64,000 nucleotides of DNA. Source: Liopterus haemorrhoidalis. Its lineage: Eukaryota; Arthropoda; Insecta; Coleoptera; Dytiscidae. This document shows positions 10,656-23,006 of this stretch, one piece after another; position 1 is the first letter of the stretch; each line of letters starts with the position of its first letter. The stretch covers positions 28,922,301 to 28,986,300 of the forward strand of contig OZ020622.1 of assembly GCA_963971575.1 (NCBI GenBank). Direction: 5' to 3'. Both the position numbers and the translations under genes were made by a program. The notes beneath the pieces were generated by a model. The model saw only the letters and a list, made by a program, of their open reading frames with translations. It ran no database searches and had not been told where the DNA came from.

Positions 10656-12480
10656 CGAAGTTTCTGCTTGTGAATGGGATTCATGCACGTCTTAATAATA
10701 TTTTGTTATTTTATTGGGGATCTTGCTTTGTTGAATTTTTGCAGTGTTTTGTTTAAATTATTAATTTGATGATTAAGTGACATATAGTGATGTGATAAAT
10801 TATTACATGTCTGCGTTGTTTCGGATATTATTGATTTTAAGTTTTTGTGCTTGAACAGTTACAAAAGTTAATCATGCAATTTTGTTCATGAAAAACTTAT
10901 TTAATCAATTTGCGAAGGCGAACGTTCGAAAACGTTTCTGGTTGTGAACGGGAAAAATGGAACAAATGGGTATGAAAATAATGTTTGTCTAAGATAGTAG
11001 TTTGAAAGTGAAAAACGCAAGTGATACGTTTCAATTATTGCAAATAATAAGTGATTATGGTGGAAGGAAAACGAAGCGTTGGAAAACGTTCTCGGACGTT
11101 TTCAGATGAAACAGTTTTGCAGGCTATAATTGTTCAGCGATTTACAACAGATTGAGGTGCAGCTAAGACGAAATAGCAAATGTTTTGATGAAAATTATCA
11201 AAATGGACAAGCTTTGTTTTATTTAGGGACAGACAACTTGCATGCAGGAAAATCTTAAGATGATGAATAAAATGGTTCCACTAATGAAGCAGAAATACAA
11301 AAAAATTGTCAGAAGGGACGAGCGGTATTTAGTTTATGGACAAATTGTATGAAGGTAATGGTTAGAACATGAGTAAAATGGTAAGAGAAGTTTTATTAGT
11401 TTGATTATGTAGCACGTATTAGTCAATGCTTACTGAAAAACAAAGAACGAGGCGAACGATAAAAAGTCATGAGAATTGAAATTTGATAATTGAAATTAGG
11501 GATAAGTTAAAATTATTTAAAATTAAGAGTAATGCGTTTTGAGTTTAAAGATCTAAGTTCTGATGATTGAGTTCAAACTTTGATAAGAATTAGAAATTTG
11601 CATTCAGGATGACAAACGGCAGATCACTGATATTAGAAATGCGAAATACGAGAGTTATCTTTTTATGTTCTTACATGCGACCAATAGATGGCAAGATTGA
11701 ATTGTGTCATTGCTATATTCGTAAAATTTGACATTTGTTATTGTGAAATCGGTGGCAGCTTATAAATTGACAGAGTAGTTTGTTGACAGTGATGCGTAGA
11801 AGTTGAAATGTTCTAGCATGAATTTGGATAAAGTACGTTAGTAATAGTAAGGGCTGAACTACACTACAAGATGCAAATAAATTTTCCGATATCATTGCAA
11901 GGCTAAAATAAAGGGTAAATGAAAGATGGTAGGGAAATTTGGCACCAAATAATAAGAGAATAATGAGGTATGCTATTTCTAATTCGTTCTTGGTAATTTA
12001 GAAATTTTGCATAAAGACTTAACAAGGTAATTCAAAGAGTGTTATTATTATTGTGAGTATTCTAAAAAGAAAAGGTTTTGAAATTTCAGAGAACTAGCTT
12101 TTACAGAGTTAAAAATTAGAAAAATAATAATGTTTTAAATCTAATGAATGTTATATTTTTGGATTCTTCCGCGTTCAATAATACAGGAGTACCAAGTTGA
12201 GTCTGTAACTGATGTGGTGATTGTGGATACACAGATAAATATAGGCAAGCGAAAGGTGTCAAAGATGTCTTGTTTTAGTGCCAGGAGATAAACTCCAACA
12301 AGGACTAAAATAGTGGGAACCGTAGTATTCTACTTAATTTTACTTGTTTTGACAATGCGCTTGATAACAGACAAAGTCGCAGTTTACCTGAAATAGAAAA
12401 TGAAATGATCTGAAGAGAAATAAAAAAAAATGTCAGTATGATCGAGCGGTATATAGAAAATTCAATTGGTCTTGAATATC
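10656..12480. other. Degenerate interior of LTR element, no ORF
   Basis: 1.8 kb in which gag and the front of pol would be expected. All frames are closed by many stops and I cannot recognise any domain. Confidence 0.5.
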
Positions 12481-12514
12481 ACAATACAAAAAAACAAACA
12501 CAGGTAGGACACCT

Positions 12515-12912
12515 TTGCAACTGCTCCTGGGAGTAGATAATTCCAGCCCTTTGATACAAGCCCTTTTGCGCGATTTGTCGCAGGATTTAACACCATTATG
12601 GAATCGACAACTTGATCGCGAAAGAGTTGACAGAACAATGAGAGATAATCGTGGCTTTGAAAACGCTAACCGAAAAAGGCGAGATACTTTTTTCGCTGGT
12701 TAATTTTGTGCTGATACATAGGGATTCCAAAATGCACAGTAAAAACAGATTTTTTGGGTCCCTATGAAGTACTTAAATGCTTAGATAAAGGTCGATACGA
12801 GTTGATGAAAGTTGTTACGAATTTCATCACTAAGGCAGCAAAGAAACTAGTAAGTCGGTGGCCTGCCAGTTGGGTGGTGAGCTGTGATATGAAATACCTC
12901 ATCGAGATGTAG
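12515..12912 (+). pseudogene. Integrase C-terminal remnant (gypsy-type)
   Basis: An open stretch (12515-12703) contains 'LLLGVDNSSPLIQALLRDLS' and a basic 'NANRKRRDTFF', as in the region after the integrase core. After two stops, the other frame around 12755-12900 reads like the GPY/F module ('FLGPYEVLKCLDKGRYEL') and ends near 'AKKLVSRWPASW'. Only this tail of pol is recognisable. Confidence 0.6.
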
Positions 12913-13599
12913 GAATCTGATGAGTCAGGTACCTTTCAATGATAAGTATTAGTTGATCAGTTGTATTTTGTCTTTTTAGGGTGGTTGGATGGCAGATTAG
13001 TCAGTTTCTTAGATAATAAAGTAGTGTTGTGGGCGTGGTTTGTGACTCCAACCGCTCTAGTCTTAGAGTGGGGGAGGACACCAAACTTTGCTTATAAACG
13101 GTGCATTTTCTACTCAAGGGGACATTCGCTCCGTGGCAGGGGCACTGCTAAGTTGTGTACTCGAATTCTTGTGTTTTATTTATTATTTTGTACTACCTTA
13201 TCATCCATCCTACGCTCTCTACGTATGGTAATTCCCCCAGGAACCCCACCAGTGGTAATTCCTGGGCGGTAGCCCGTACAATGAGCTCTTCAACCAGTAT
13301 CCAGCAGGGGCTCAGTCGTAACCCCTTGCTGGTAGCCTGGTTCGTTCGCCGCCGTTAAGATGACTTCCTGGATGGCCTCCGATATCGCCTACGTCATCGT
13401 CAACCACCAGACCCTGAGCCGGGGTATTGTAGCGGTAGATGCGCCGCCTCTCAGAGGGAACTTAGGCCCTATTTTCCCACCCGCATCAGTAGAAATTGGT
13501 CTAATAGTTGATCTCTTACGGCCAGAGTTGTGCCGTTGGACGAGATTTCTCAACATTAATCGTTTTATTTTTTAGAACAACAGCCCTCAGACTTTTTAC

Positions 13600-13860
13600 A
13601 GCATTCGAGTTCTGCAGACCATGTTTCTGGAAAAGACTAGGAGATGACAGGCGGCGCTTCGAGAGCGGAAGCTATCCGTTATGAAATTGGAGAAAAAGTA
13701 GTAGTAGAAGACATACAAATGACCGGTAGCGGCAAGTTGGGGGCCAAGTTTCTACGGCCTTATGAAGTTTTGAGTGTAAGGGCTGTTATCGCCGATAGCT
13801 CGTGATCGGCTTGTCACACCGCGATCTATCGTACATCATTTTTATCCCCGAGACATGATC
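13600..13860 (+). pseudogene. Second integrase tail remnant
   Basis: A short frame with 'YEIGEKVVVEDIQMTGSGKL' followed by 'GAKFLRPYEVLSV' is again a GPY/F-like end of a gypsy integrase, followed by stops. It differs from the remnant at 12.5-12.9 kb, so it probably belongs to a second, inserted or recombined element. Confidence 0.55.
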
Positions 13861-14009
13861 TATCGATCGCGACCCGCAAAACCGCTGTATCATCGCATCT
13901 ACACCGAAATCCAGGAATTCCGCGAGAATAAGGTTCATTTTCGCAAGACTGGGCGCGGCCTAGCGCTCTCATTGGCCAGAACCTTACCCTCTCAAGTTTT
14001 CACTCAGCT

Positions 14010-15230
14010 CACCTATAAATACTGGTGTGTTTTCACACTCAGAGAGACTCTATCGACGCCAACCAACACAGACAGAACTTCAAGCATCAAACAGCTCTCC
14101 ACAACAACAACAACTCTACAAGGCTCTTCAAGACCTCCAAGACTCGCTCTCCAGCGAGTCCAACGATAGCGTGAGCTTGCGCTCGCTTCCTAGATCTCGC
14201 TAGACAAATAGCAAGAGACGCGTTTCCGTTCGCCTTCAGCGAACCCGACTCCCAAGAGCAGAGCCGCCGCATCCGCCGCCGCTCGCTCGGGCCACACCTC
14301 GCTTCGCTACTAGCAGAGTTGTCGCCTACAGAACCAGCTTCGCTCACCAGCGAACAGAGCAGAGCCGCCGCCATCAGCTGCCGCTCGCTCAGGCCGCCCT
14401 CGCTTCGCTACAAGCCGAGACGCCGCCTACAGGACCCGCTTCGCTGCCGCTCGCTACCGTCAACATCGTCAGCCATCCACACCGTTCCACGCTGGCCCGC
14501 CGTCGAGGAAAGCCATCGTTACGCCGCTACCGTGAGCGGACAGCCTTCCGACGCCGCCTCCGACCAGTCAACACGGTTCCATCCTACTCCAAGGTGCCCC
14601 GGTTCACGCAGCGTCAGCTGTGGTACAACGCCGACCCGCGAGCACGCCTGTTCGCGCCGCCGACGCCACCTCCAGCACGATCGTACGCCGCCCGCAGCGA
14701 CCCCCGCCTTGTGAGGACCCGAACGGAACAGCACGCCGGCCCCAATCCGAGCGTAGCACCCACCATCAGCTTGCTGCCCACGGACACGACTACTGCCGCC
14801 TCCACTGTGCGTAGCCACGCACGGCCAACTACTCCAGGACACTCAGTGTCGTACACGCCGCCGTTGACGTCGCGACGCCCGCAGAGCTCCACGCCAACCG
14901 CTGCTCCCACACGCAGTGTCACGACACAGCAACAGGAACTCATTGACGCCATCTTCGGCCCGATATCGCCGTCACCGCCGACATCGTCCGCCAACACACC
15001 GCTGACCTCCTGGTCACCCATCCAACTCCTACCACCGCTCAGAAGCCCGCCCCCACAGGCGTACAAACGCAACGCGCGAGAGCGCCTGGACTTCTAAGCC
15101 CACCACATCCATATTCATCAATCCCATACCGAATTGTACATGTTTCTTCAGATCATTTATCTCTTCTATTGCATTAATAATTTATATCGATGTATGATCA
15201 ATTTTATTATAACAATAAATGTATAATCAC
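14010..15230 (+). other. GC-rich putative transcription unit
   Basis: GC content rises sharply here compared with all neighbours. A TATA box (CTATAAATA, about 14010-14018) precedes a likely start ~25 bp on, and AATAAA lies at about 15213, giving a possible 1.2-kb unit. It could instead be part of a long LTR. The largest ORF (14594-15097, 167 codons) encodes a Pro/Thr/Ser/Arg-rich low-complexity protein without recognisable domain. Several overlapping frames are open, as expected from GC richness, so coding is uncertain. Confidence 0.35.
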
Positions 15231-15699
15231 ACTTGTTCGTTTCAATTGTACTCTTCCTTGGGGTAAACACGCTCTCTTTCAGACGCTTAGTGCGACCAGT
15301 TTCTACCATCCCCGTCTAGCGGCATACTGTCAGCCCAGCTCGTGAGCTAGCCTGGGTACTGTGTTCAGGGTAGTGACCTGCGGATCTTATCCTGGGGATC
15401 TACCTCCTGCAACAGGGCGAACGATCGCTATTTATTGAAGCGCTTAAACCATACGAAGGTAACTGATTATGTTGAGAATAACTAGAATGGTAAGAGACAT
15501 TTTATGGCTTTGATAAAATGATAAGGCACTGAGTATGAAGCAGCGATAGTCACTGAGCTTGTTGAGTACCGCAAGACACACTGGTCGTTTTTGCTTTGTG
15601 AAGGCACTGAGTATTAAGAAGCGACAGTCACTGAGCTTGTTGGGTACTGTAGACAATCTGTAATGAAATATACTGATGGATAGTTGAGTTGAGAATTGA

Positions 15700-16130
15700 T
15701 AGCTTGTCGAGTACCGCAGGACACACTGGTCGTGCTGAGGGCAGTTGAACGATCAGGGACCAACTTGCCAGTTGAGAGCATTTGAATGGTCAGGGATCGT
15801 CTCTGCCAGTTGAACGGTAAGGAACCGTCTCTGCCAGTTAAGAGCAGTTGAACGGTCAGGTACCGTTCATGTAAGTTAAGACCATGGTCTGAATGTAGAT
15901 TGAATGAGGGCCCTCGAATGTGGTGTGAACCTCAAATGGTCAATGGTGTGGATATTAAATGGTCATTGGTGTGGATCTTAAATGGTCAATGGTGTGGATC
16001 CCAAATGGTCAATGGTGTGGATCCCAAATGGTCAATGGTGTGGATCTTAAATGGTCAATGGTGTGGATCTTAAATGATCAGGGATCTTAAATGGTCAGGG
16101 ACCTTAAACGGTCAATTATATTGGACCTTA
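15700..16130. repeat. Tandem repeats before the 3' LTR
   Basis: Two families: ~40-bp units with CTGCCAGTTGAACGGT / GGGACCGTC motifs (about 15720-15870) and a ~24-bp unit GGTGTGGATCTTAAATGGTC repeated about six times (15920-16080). They end 140 bp before the split 3' LTR. No coding capacity. Confidence 0.7.
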
Positions 16131-16271
16131 AATCTTTTCTAATCTTTTTGAAGACTTTCAGACAATTCTAAGGCTTACATGATCATCCCCTGTTGTCATC
16201 TACCACATCATCATTTACCAGATATTCGTCTACAGAAAGGACGTGAGGACACGCCAGGAGCAGGACGGCCG

Positions 16272-16349
16272 TGTTAGCATCTAGCCTTCCACGAAGCCCT
16301 GTTACGTCACCATAAAATGTTATCTAGATGCAATCCTAATGATGACGAC
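16272..16349 (+). repeat. 3' LTR of gypsy-like element, left part
   Basis: First 78 bp of the 3' LTR, interrupted by the jockey LINE and continued at 20801-20973. The joined length (251 bp) equals that of the 5' LTR exactly. Confidence 0.85.
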
Positions 16350-16440
16350 CCAGTCTTGTCCGATCCATGGTCGCGACAACATCATATATAAATTTAGTGT
16401 GCCAAATCGCGTTAGTGCTGTGAATTCACATCACGATAAA

Positions 16441-17856
16441 ATGTTTGACCCTCCCGGGGGCCAAACTTCGATAACCACCACTGCAGGGCTCATTGCAGAA
16501 TCAGTTAATATAATTTTGAATAATGACAATAATATCGATAGTGAAGTGATACTCACGTCTACGGGTGTTAAAAGAACATTATCTCAAGACAACAATACTC
16601 CAGTGTACAATACCAATATGGACATGGAATATGGTGACAGTGTAAACCATCCATCACAACGGCCCAGGTTAGTTGACTCAATATCTCAATGCTCAAACTC
16701 GCAAAATTCATCAATACCCTCTTTAATATATAACGTCCCTGTAGTAAATCGATACAGTCAATTAGAAATCGACCCAACTCCAATCCAACAAACTCCACCC
16801 TCGAACCCACCCTCAAAACCAAGTAACACACAAGCTGCAAATAAAGACAAAAACGTTCCCCCCATTTTTATTTATGACTCAAAAAATTGGTCCACTCATT
16901 TCAAAACTATGAGTAGCAACATAAACTTTGAAGCTAGTTCAAGTTATGATAGTATCAAGCTAATATTTGAAAAGCCCGACGATTACAGAGCTGCTATAAA
17001 ATATCTTACAGACAACCACGTGCAAATCCACACGTATGAAATTGACAATGAAAAAAAACCACATAAGGCAGTAATCAGGGGCCTTCCCATAAATACCGAA
17101 ATAAAAGATATTGAGGAAGACCTCTTATCCAAAGGATTTGACATTAAAAACACAACGCAGTTAACCTCAACAAGAACAAAAGAAAAAATGCCACTCTTTC
17201 TTGTAACATTACCAAACAATGTAAACGCACAAAATATTTATCAAACTAAATACATACTAAGAATTTCGGTTTGTATAGAGTCTTATCGCGGTAAAACTGG
17301 CCCTTCTCAATGCTACCGCTGCCAAAGATTTTTTCATTCCGCCACTTATTGCTCAGCAACCCCTAGATGCATGAAATGTGCTCAAGAACACTTGACTAGA
17401 GATTGTAAAAAATCTAGAGAACTGCCTGCACTATGTGTAAACTGCGGTGGAAAACATCCCTCAAATTTTCTAAATTGCCCTTTTTATAAATCTATAATAA
17501 AAAATACTAAACCCACAGCAACTAAACATGTAACATCAGTTCAATTAAATGCCCCAAGCGAATGTACTGCCAATAACGACTTGTCGTTTACTCCACGTTA
17601 TAATAAATTTAAAAACTATAAACAAAACGCTAATAATAATAATAAAAGTAACAAAACTTACAACTCATACGCCGACGTGACAAAAAACATAAACAAAATT
17701 ACACAAGACACTATTGAGGGTATTACTTCAATACCTTTATCCGATATAATTAGAGAAATGAATGAATTATTTCACGTAATTAACAATTGCCAATTAAGAT
17801 TACAACAATTAATGAAATCTGTCATGACAATAAACTGCCAACTAAATAACAAATAA
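16441..17856 (+). CDS. LINE ORF1, gag-like nucleic-acid-binding protein
   Basis: Binds the element's RNA in the retrotransposition particle. The frame is open from 16339, but the ATG at 16339 lies in the target duplication (host LTR sequence). The ATG at 16441 is therefore the likely native start, giving 471 residues. A Ser/Pro/Asn-rich N-terminal third is followed by a jockey-gag region and then three CCHC-type zinc knuckles at 17311-17490 ('CYRCQRFFHSATYC', 'CMKCAQEHLTRDC', 'CVNCGGKHPSNFLNC'). The C-terminal part is Asn/Lys rich. No stop or frameshift. ORF2 begins 1 nt after the stop codon. Confidence 0.85.
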   Translation: MFDPPGGQTSITTTAGLIAESVNIILNNDNNIDSEVILTSTGVKRTLSQDNNTPVYNTNMDMEYGDSVNHPSQRPRLVDSISQCSNSQNSSIPSLIYNVPVVNRYSQLEIDPTPIQQTPPSNPPSKPSNTQAANKDKNVPPIFIYDSKNWSTHFKTMSSNINFEASSSYDSIKLIFEKPDDYRAAIKYLTDNHVQIHTYEIDNEKKPHKAVIRGLPINTEIKDIEEDLLSKGFDIKNTTQLTSTRTKEKMPLFLVTLPNNVNAQNIYQTKYILRISVCIESYRGKTGPSQCYRCQRFFHSATYCSATPRCMKCAQEHLTRDCKKSRELPALCVNCGGKHPSNFLNCPFYKSIIKNTKPTATKHVTSVQLNAPSECTANNDLSFTPRYNKFKNYKQNANNNNKSNKTYNSYADVTKNINKITQDTIEGITSIPLSDIIREMNELFHVINNCQLRLQQLMKSVMTINCQLNNK

Positions 17857-17857
17857 A

Positions 17858-20563
17858 ATGGCTACTGCCAACAATAACCTTATTTCTAACAATTTAAAAA
17901 TAATGTACTGGAATGCCAATAGCATCCGTCCACAAATTGAGCAATTTAAATTATTCATTTTTGAGAATAAAATTGACTTAGCACTTATCAACGAGACACA
18001 CCTAACCGATACAGATAGATTAAGGATACCCAACTACTTCGTTTATAGAAACGATAGAGACCAATATGGCGGAGGCACAGCAATAATCGTTCACAAAAAC
18101 GTTGATCATACTATTTTACCAAATCCACAACTAACAACAATAGAATCTACTCTAATGTATATCAATACCCCTCAGGGCAAAATCACTATAGGTGCAGTTT
18201 ATCACACTCCGGAATCTAAACTAAATGCAGCGGCTCTCGCGGATCTAGACTTGTTAACTACGCACAGAAAATTCATACTAGCTGGCGATCTAAATTGTAA
18301 ACATACTACTTGGTCAAGCCGTGTCTGTAATACCAAAGGTAGAAAACTATTCCAACATTGTAACCAAAACAATTGTTCGATTACTGCACCAAATTCATAC
18401 ACATACTTTCCTACGCAAAAGAACCATCTACCAGATGTATTAGACATTTGTTTAGTTAAAGGTATCTCCACTCCTATGAATCTGTCATCTATTCCGGAAC
18501 TAGACTCGGATCATAATCCAGTCTTATTTAACTTAAACATAAATACACCTAAAAATGATTCAATCATCAATTTTAAAACAAAAATTAATTGGTCTAACTT
18601 TAACAATTTTCTCGAACAAAATATAAAATGTAACTTCAAAATTAAAGACCCAGCAAACATAATTGGAAAAATAGAAGAATTTAATGATTTAATTAGTTTG
18701 GCTCTTAAAAATTCTGAATGTAAAGTTAAAATAAATTCTAAATTACAAAATGCAACCCCCGAAATTATCTCCTTAATCAAACAGAAAAACACCGCCCGTA
18801 AACAATGGCAGAAACATCACTTAATATCAGACAAAACTATTTACAACAGAATTAAATATAACCTGAGAAGAGTAATTATGGAGCATAAATCAAATACCTG
18901 GAACTCTAAACTTGCACAGCTTAATACACAGGACAAATCCCTCTGGCAAACTACTAAATCCATACTAAAGGAATATTCTGGCATTCCACCCTTACAAACA
19001 TCAAGTGGATATGCCTGTTCTGATACTGAAAAGGCGAATGTCATAGCGGATACCCTACAAAAAGCATTTCAGCCACACATCGATTACAATAACATAGTTC
19101 ACATCGCTAAAATAAACAGACAAATTGCTTCATTGCCACCAATAGACGTTAACGAAGTATTTGATTTCACCACACCCAAAGAAGTAAAATGTATTATTAA
19201 AAAATTAAAAGTTCGAAAGGCCCCAGGACATGATACTATAACAAATGCCTCATTAAAAATGTTACCCCAAAAAGGCATAATATACATTACTAACATCTGC
19301 AATGCCATACTTAAGTTTGGTAACTATCCAGACATCTGAAAAACGGCTAAAATCATAGTCATCCCAAAACCAGGTAAAGACAAAAGTCTACCTGGTAGCT
19401 ACCGTCCAATAAGTTTGTTATCATCACTGTCAAAAATCATGGAAAGGATAATACTAATTAGACTAAATAAGCACATTGAGAACAACAATATTATGATCAA
19501 CCAGCAATTCGGCTTCCGTTCGCATCATTCTACAACTCAACAGCTACTCAGGGTCACTGAGCTCATAACTACCGGCTTCAACGAATTTAAATCAACTGGT
19601 GCAATATTTCTGGACGTCGAAAAAGCATTTGACTCAATCTGGCATAACGGATTAATACATAAATTAAGACACTACAAATTTTCAAACAGAATAATTCACT
19701 TAATAAAATCCTACCTACAGAATAGACAGTTCTTTGTTCAAATAAATAAATCTAGCTCAGCAATTCGAACAGCTTTTGCCGGCGTACCTCAGGGATCCAT
19801 CCTAGGCCCTACCCTATACAACATCTACATTAATGACATTCCTCAGCCAGCTACTCCAGATTTACATCTGGCGATATATGCAGATGACACTGCTATATTC
19901 TGTCAGGATAAATCCCCAGAATATATAACCATCACCATAAATGACTATATTAAAAAAGCCGAACACTGGTATAAAAGATGGCGAATCAAAATAAATGCAG
20001 ACAAAACCACAGCAATACTATTCTCTAAAAGACGACATCTGCCTTTCCAGAATATTTCACTAAATGGTAAAATTATAAAATGGAGTAACGACAGTAAATA
20101 CTTGGGCGTCACACTAGACAAAAAATTATTATGGCATAATCATATTACAAATATTTTAAACAAAGCATATAGCAGACTCTACTTACTATACCCTATGATC
20201 AATCGACGTAGCAAACTCAGTTATTCAAACTCCATCCTTCTATTCAAATCCTTAATACAACCTATTCTAACTTACGCATCACCAGCCTGGGCCTTTGCCG
20301 CAAAAACACACTTGTATAAATTACAAATTATACAAAACAAATTTTTAAGAATCGTGGCAAATTGTCCATACTATGTCCGCAACACAACTCTATTAAACGA
20401 TTTTAAAGTAATACCTATCCAAGACATCATAGTTCAACAAGCCACAACACTGTATGGGCAACTCAAAGGACATCAGAACCCACTGATTGAAAACCTCGGC
20501 AACTACGACGAATACAGCAGGACAAAACACAAGAAACCAAAAATAATAATTGCAAGACGATAA
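17858..20563 (+). pseudogene. LINE ORF2, endonuclease-reverse transcriptase (one stop)
   Basis: 902 codons broken only by an in-frame TGA at 19337-19339. The APE-type endonuclease occupies residues 10-230 ('MYWNANSI', 'LINETHL', 'GGGTAIIV', 'LAGDLNCKHTTWSS', 'DSDHNPV'). The reverse transcriptase lies downstream of the stop, with 'GSYRPISLLSSLSKIMERII', 'FLDVEKAFDSIWHNGL', 'GVPQGSILGPTLYNIYINDI' and catalytic 'YADDTAI'. A thumb/C-terminal region ends near 'KHKKPKIIIARR'. The endonuclease and RT are otherwise well preserved. Initiation 1 nt after ORF1 fits a reinitiation mode of translation. Confidence 0.9.
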
Positions 20564-20800
20564 CGATAAATTAACACAATATGTTCTCATATGTGACAGG
20601 TTTTTTATTTTTTGTATTCTTACATTTTATTTTTTCCCTGTAAATATCCATAATATGTGCTTAGGTTAAGTTAGGATAAGTATAGTTTAAGATACTCATT
20701 TAACAAAATTGTATTGACAATGTAACGACAATGAGGGTAAGGACTTTTGTCTGGTACCTCTAATTCAATAAATCTATTATTATATTTAAATGATGACGAC

Positions 20801-20973
20801 TCATTAACGATAATGATGACGGCTCATTACACTAATTGGTTTTTATAAAACACACGTAGAATTTGATAGAGAGATCAGATGTTGTCTTACGTTGCAAGAG
20901 TGAATACTTAGAATAAAATAGTCTGTGAACAACTTGAGTTTTATTTAAACAATAAATCCCTTATTTGTTTACA
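20801..20973 (+). repeat. 3' LTR of gypsy-like element, right part
   Basis: Remaining 173 bp of the LTR after the jockey insertion, ending TTTGTTTACA. Target duplication TATA follows at 20974. Confidence 0.85.
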
Positions 20974-21177
20974 TATATACTGTTTATTTTGTAAGGACAA
21001 ACCAGATCAAACCAGTTATTTTGGTTGCTGATGGTAATAATGATAATTGATATATAAAGATATAATATTAATATATCAACAATTACTTTTATAGTGTATT
21101 ACTGATTTTAAATGTTATTTAAAAAATTTCCTTGTGCGGTAAATCATACTTCAGATTTGTTGGTTATGATTTTTTTT
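20974..21177. mobile_element. MITE A4, left part
   Basis: Family A copy beginning ACTGTTTATTTTGTAAGGAC, containing a ~60-bp AT-rich extra segment, and broken at ..GGTTATGAT by the copia element. It continues at 31293-31315 (ATGATCATTATAATTAAGAT) and then after the Harbinger element at 52141-52300, which ends with the complementary terminus AAATAAACAGT. Confidence 0.7.
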
Positions 21178-21283
21178 TGATTTTAATATAATTAGTTTAT
21201 TCAAATATAAAATTACAACAGAGCACTACTGCATTGCTGTCAACACTTTTTTTTCGAATACATGTTCAACTGTCATTACATAC

Positions 21284-21319
<36 letters not shown>

Positions 21320-22901
21320 TTTATTCGTGTTAAATACATGACAACATGCTTACACAAGTCAAAAGTTAAAAGTTATAAAATTGAATAATACAATACAACA
21401 GATTAAAATATTAGTTTCAAGTCAAAGTAATAAAAATACATAATAAAAATAAATATAAAAATAAAATAAAAATAAATAAATAAGAACATTATAATTATGA
21501 CAAATTTACAAATAGATGCAACAGAGATATATAAAATTAAATTAAAACAAGTCAGAATTTACATGGATTTCAAAGCATATTCATATCATCAGTAAGAAAT
21601 TCTTCATAGCTATAGAATGCTTTATTCTTAAGAAAAGATTTTAATCTTTTTTTAAAGGTGTTAAGTGGCAAACATTTAATGGTTTCAGGTAATATATTGA
21701 AGAACTGAATGCAATAGTAGTTAATAGAGTATCTTGCACTATTGACTCTAACAAATGATGGCCTGATTAGGTGTTTACCTCTTGTTCCATAGCTATGAAT
21801 TTGTTCCTGGCAAATGAAATTATCTCTGTTTATATGCATGTATATTAGGCATTGCAGTATATATAGTGACGGTAATGTCAATAGTCCCAAAATTCTAAAA
21901 TGCTGTCGGCAATCTTGTCTGTACTTCAGTCCACAAATCACTCTAATAACTCGCCGTTGCAGGCGAAAAATTCGCTGGGTATGTGTGGAGTGTCCCCAAA
22001 CCAGCAGAGCATATGTGATATGCGACTCAAACAGGGCATGATAAGCAGTTACTAGAACTTGCCTGGGTACATTAGATCTTAAGTTTCTTATGCAAAAGAC
22101 GGCTTTACATAATTTTACAGCAGTAGCCTCCGTATGTCTTTCCCAGTTTAGATTAACACCAATGGTGACTCCTAAAAAGGTCACAGGATCTTGGCTATTG
22201 TTTTCTGGTGTTGGTCTTAGAGAAAATAAGAGCTGTTGGGTTTTAGATTCATTTAGACTTAGTCGGTTGGCTAAAAACCAGTCTTGCGCAGCTTTTATTA
22301 AGATGTTTTTGGTTATTTTCATGTCCTGAAAGTCTACTGACTGATTAAGTAGCGTGGTGTCGTCTGCATATAGAATTGATTTTGTGTTATCCTTTTTCAT
22401 GAAAAACGGCAAATCATTAATATAAATCAGAAACAACAATGGACCTAATATTGAACCTTGTGGCACACCAAAATGGATCTCTTGTTCATCAGATTTTTTA
22501 TTATTAGTCCAAACAAACTGCTTCCGGCCTGTTAGAAAGGAGTTTAGCAGTTGACAACTGTTTGGACTAATGTTATAACAAGACATTTTTTTGATTAGTA
22601 AATCATGTGGCACACAATCAAACGCCTTTGTTAAATCGAAGAAAGTGGCAGTACTATACAGTCCATTGTCGAATCCATTTGTTATAAAGTCCATAAACTC
22701 CAGAATGGCAGTAGTTGTTGATATGCCTCCTCTAAAACCAAACTGACTCTTGTTTAGTAGATCATACTTATCAAGATGTTCCAGTAACTGCTTAAACAGA
22801 ATTTTCTCAAAAATCTTTGAAAAAATTGGGGTACATAACCTCACTTCTCAAATTCCAGTGGTTCTGTAACAAAATGTCTGCAGTATTAAAACATTCTAAG
22901 A
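21178..22901 (-). repeat. Copia 3' LTR, split by a LINE
   Basis: LTR sequence is at 21178-21296 and 22838-22901, total 183 bp. A purine-rich tract (GAGGAGGAG on the minus strand, about 22902-22910) precedes it, as a polypurine tract should. The terminal TG has mutated to TC. Confidence 0.8.
21297..22831 (-). mobile_element. 5'-truncated LINE in the copia 3' LTR
   Basis: Inserted on the minus strand with its (AAT/ATT)n tail at 21297-21320. Target duplication is TACATA at 21291-21296 and 22832-22837; the 5' LTR shows the uninterrupted site. Coding frame 22831-21570 (~420 codons) is open and holds most of an RT: 'FFDLTKAFDCVPHDLLIKKM', 'FGVPQGSILGPLLFLIYIND', 'YADDTTLLN', then a thumb and a C-terminal 'WGHSTHTQRIFRLQRRVIRV' region. 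It resembles CR1/L2/Daphne-type LINEs and the LINE in hAT-3. Endonuclease and ORF1 are missing through 5' truncation. Confidence 0.85.
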
Positions 22902-23006
22902 CTCCTCCTCGATTAGAAGTTTTCTTACAAACAAAAATCGCAAAATAATTACATTCACATAAAAATACAAAATTCAAAATACAAATTATCAATACCTTAA
23001 CACATG

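Larger units (their letters stand above)
16350..20788 (+). mobile_element. Jockey-type LINE, full length
   Basis: Starts CAGTCTTGTCC and ends in a short AATAAATCTATTATTATATTT tail. It is flanked by a 12-bp target duplication AATGATGACGAC (16338-16349 and 20789-20800) created inside the LTR. It has two ORFs 1 nt apart in the jockey arrangement. The clean duplication, full length and a single nonsense codon point to a recent insertion. Confidence 0.9.
10387..20973 (+). mobile_element. Decayed gypsy-like LTR retrotransposon
   Basis: Bounded by 251-bp direct LTRs starting TGTTAGCATCTAGCC and ending TTTGTTTACA, with target duplication TATA at 10383-10386 and 20974-20977. The 3' LTR (16272-16349 plus 20801-20973) is split by a jockey LINE. 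The LTR halves differ from the 5' LTR by only a few bases, yet most of the internal 5.6 kb has lost coding capacity. Only integrase C-terminal remnants are readable, so I place it with gypsy-type elements on weak grounds. Some of the interior (about 13.1-15.3 kb) may be a second inserted element. Confidence 0.75.

Noticed and set aside
14087..15097. Several overlapping ORFs on both strands as genes
   Set aside because: GC-rich sequence lacks stop codons by chance; products are low complexity in every frame.
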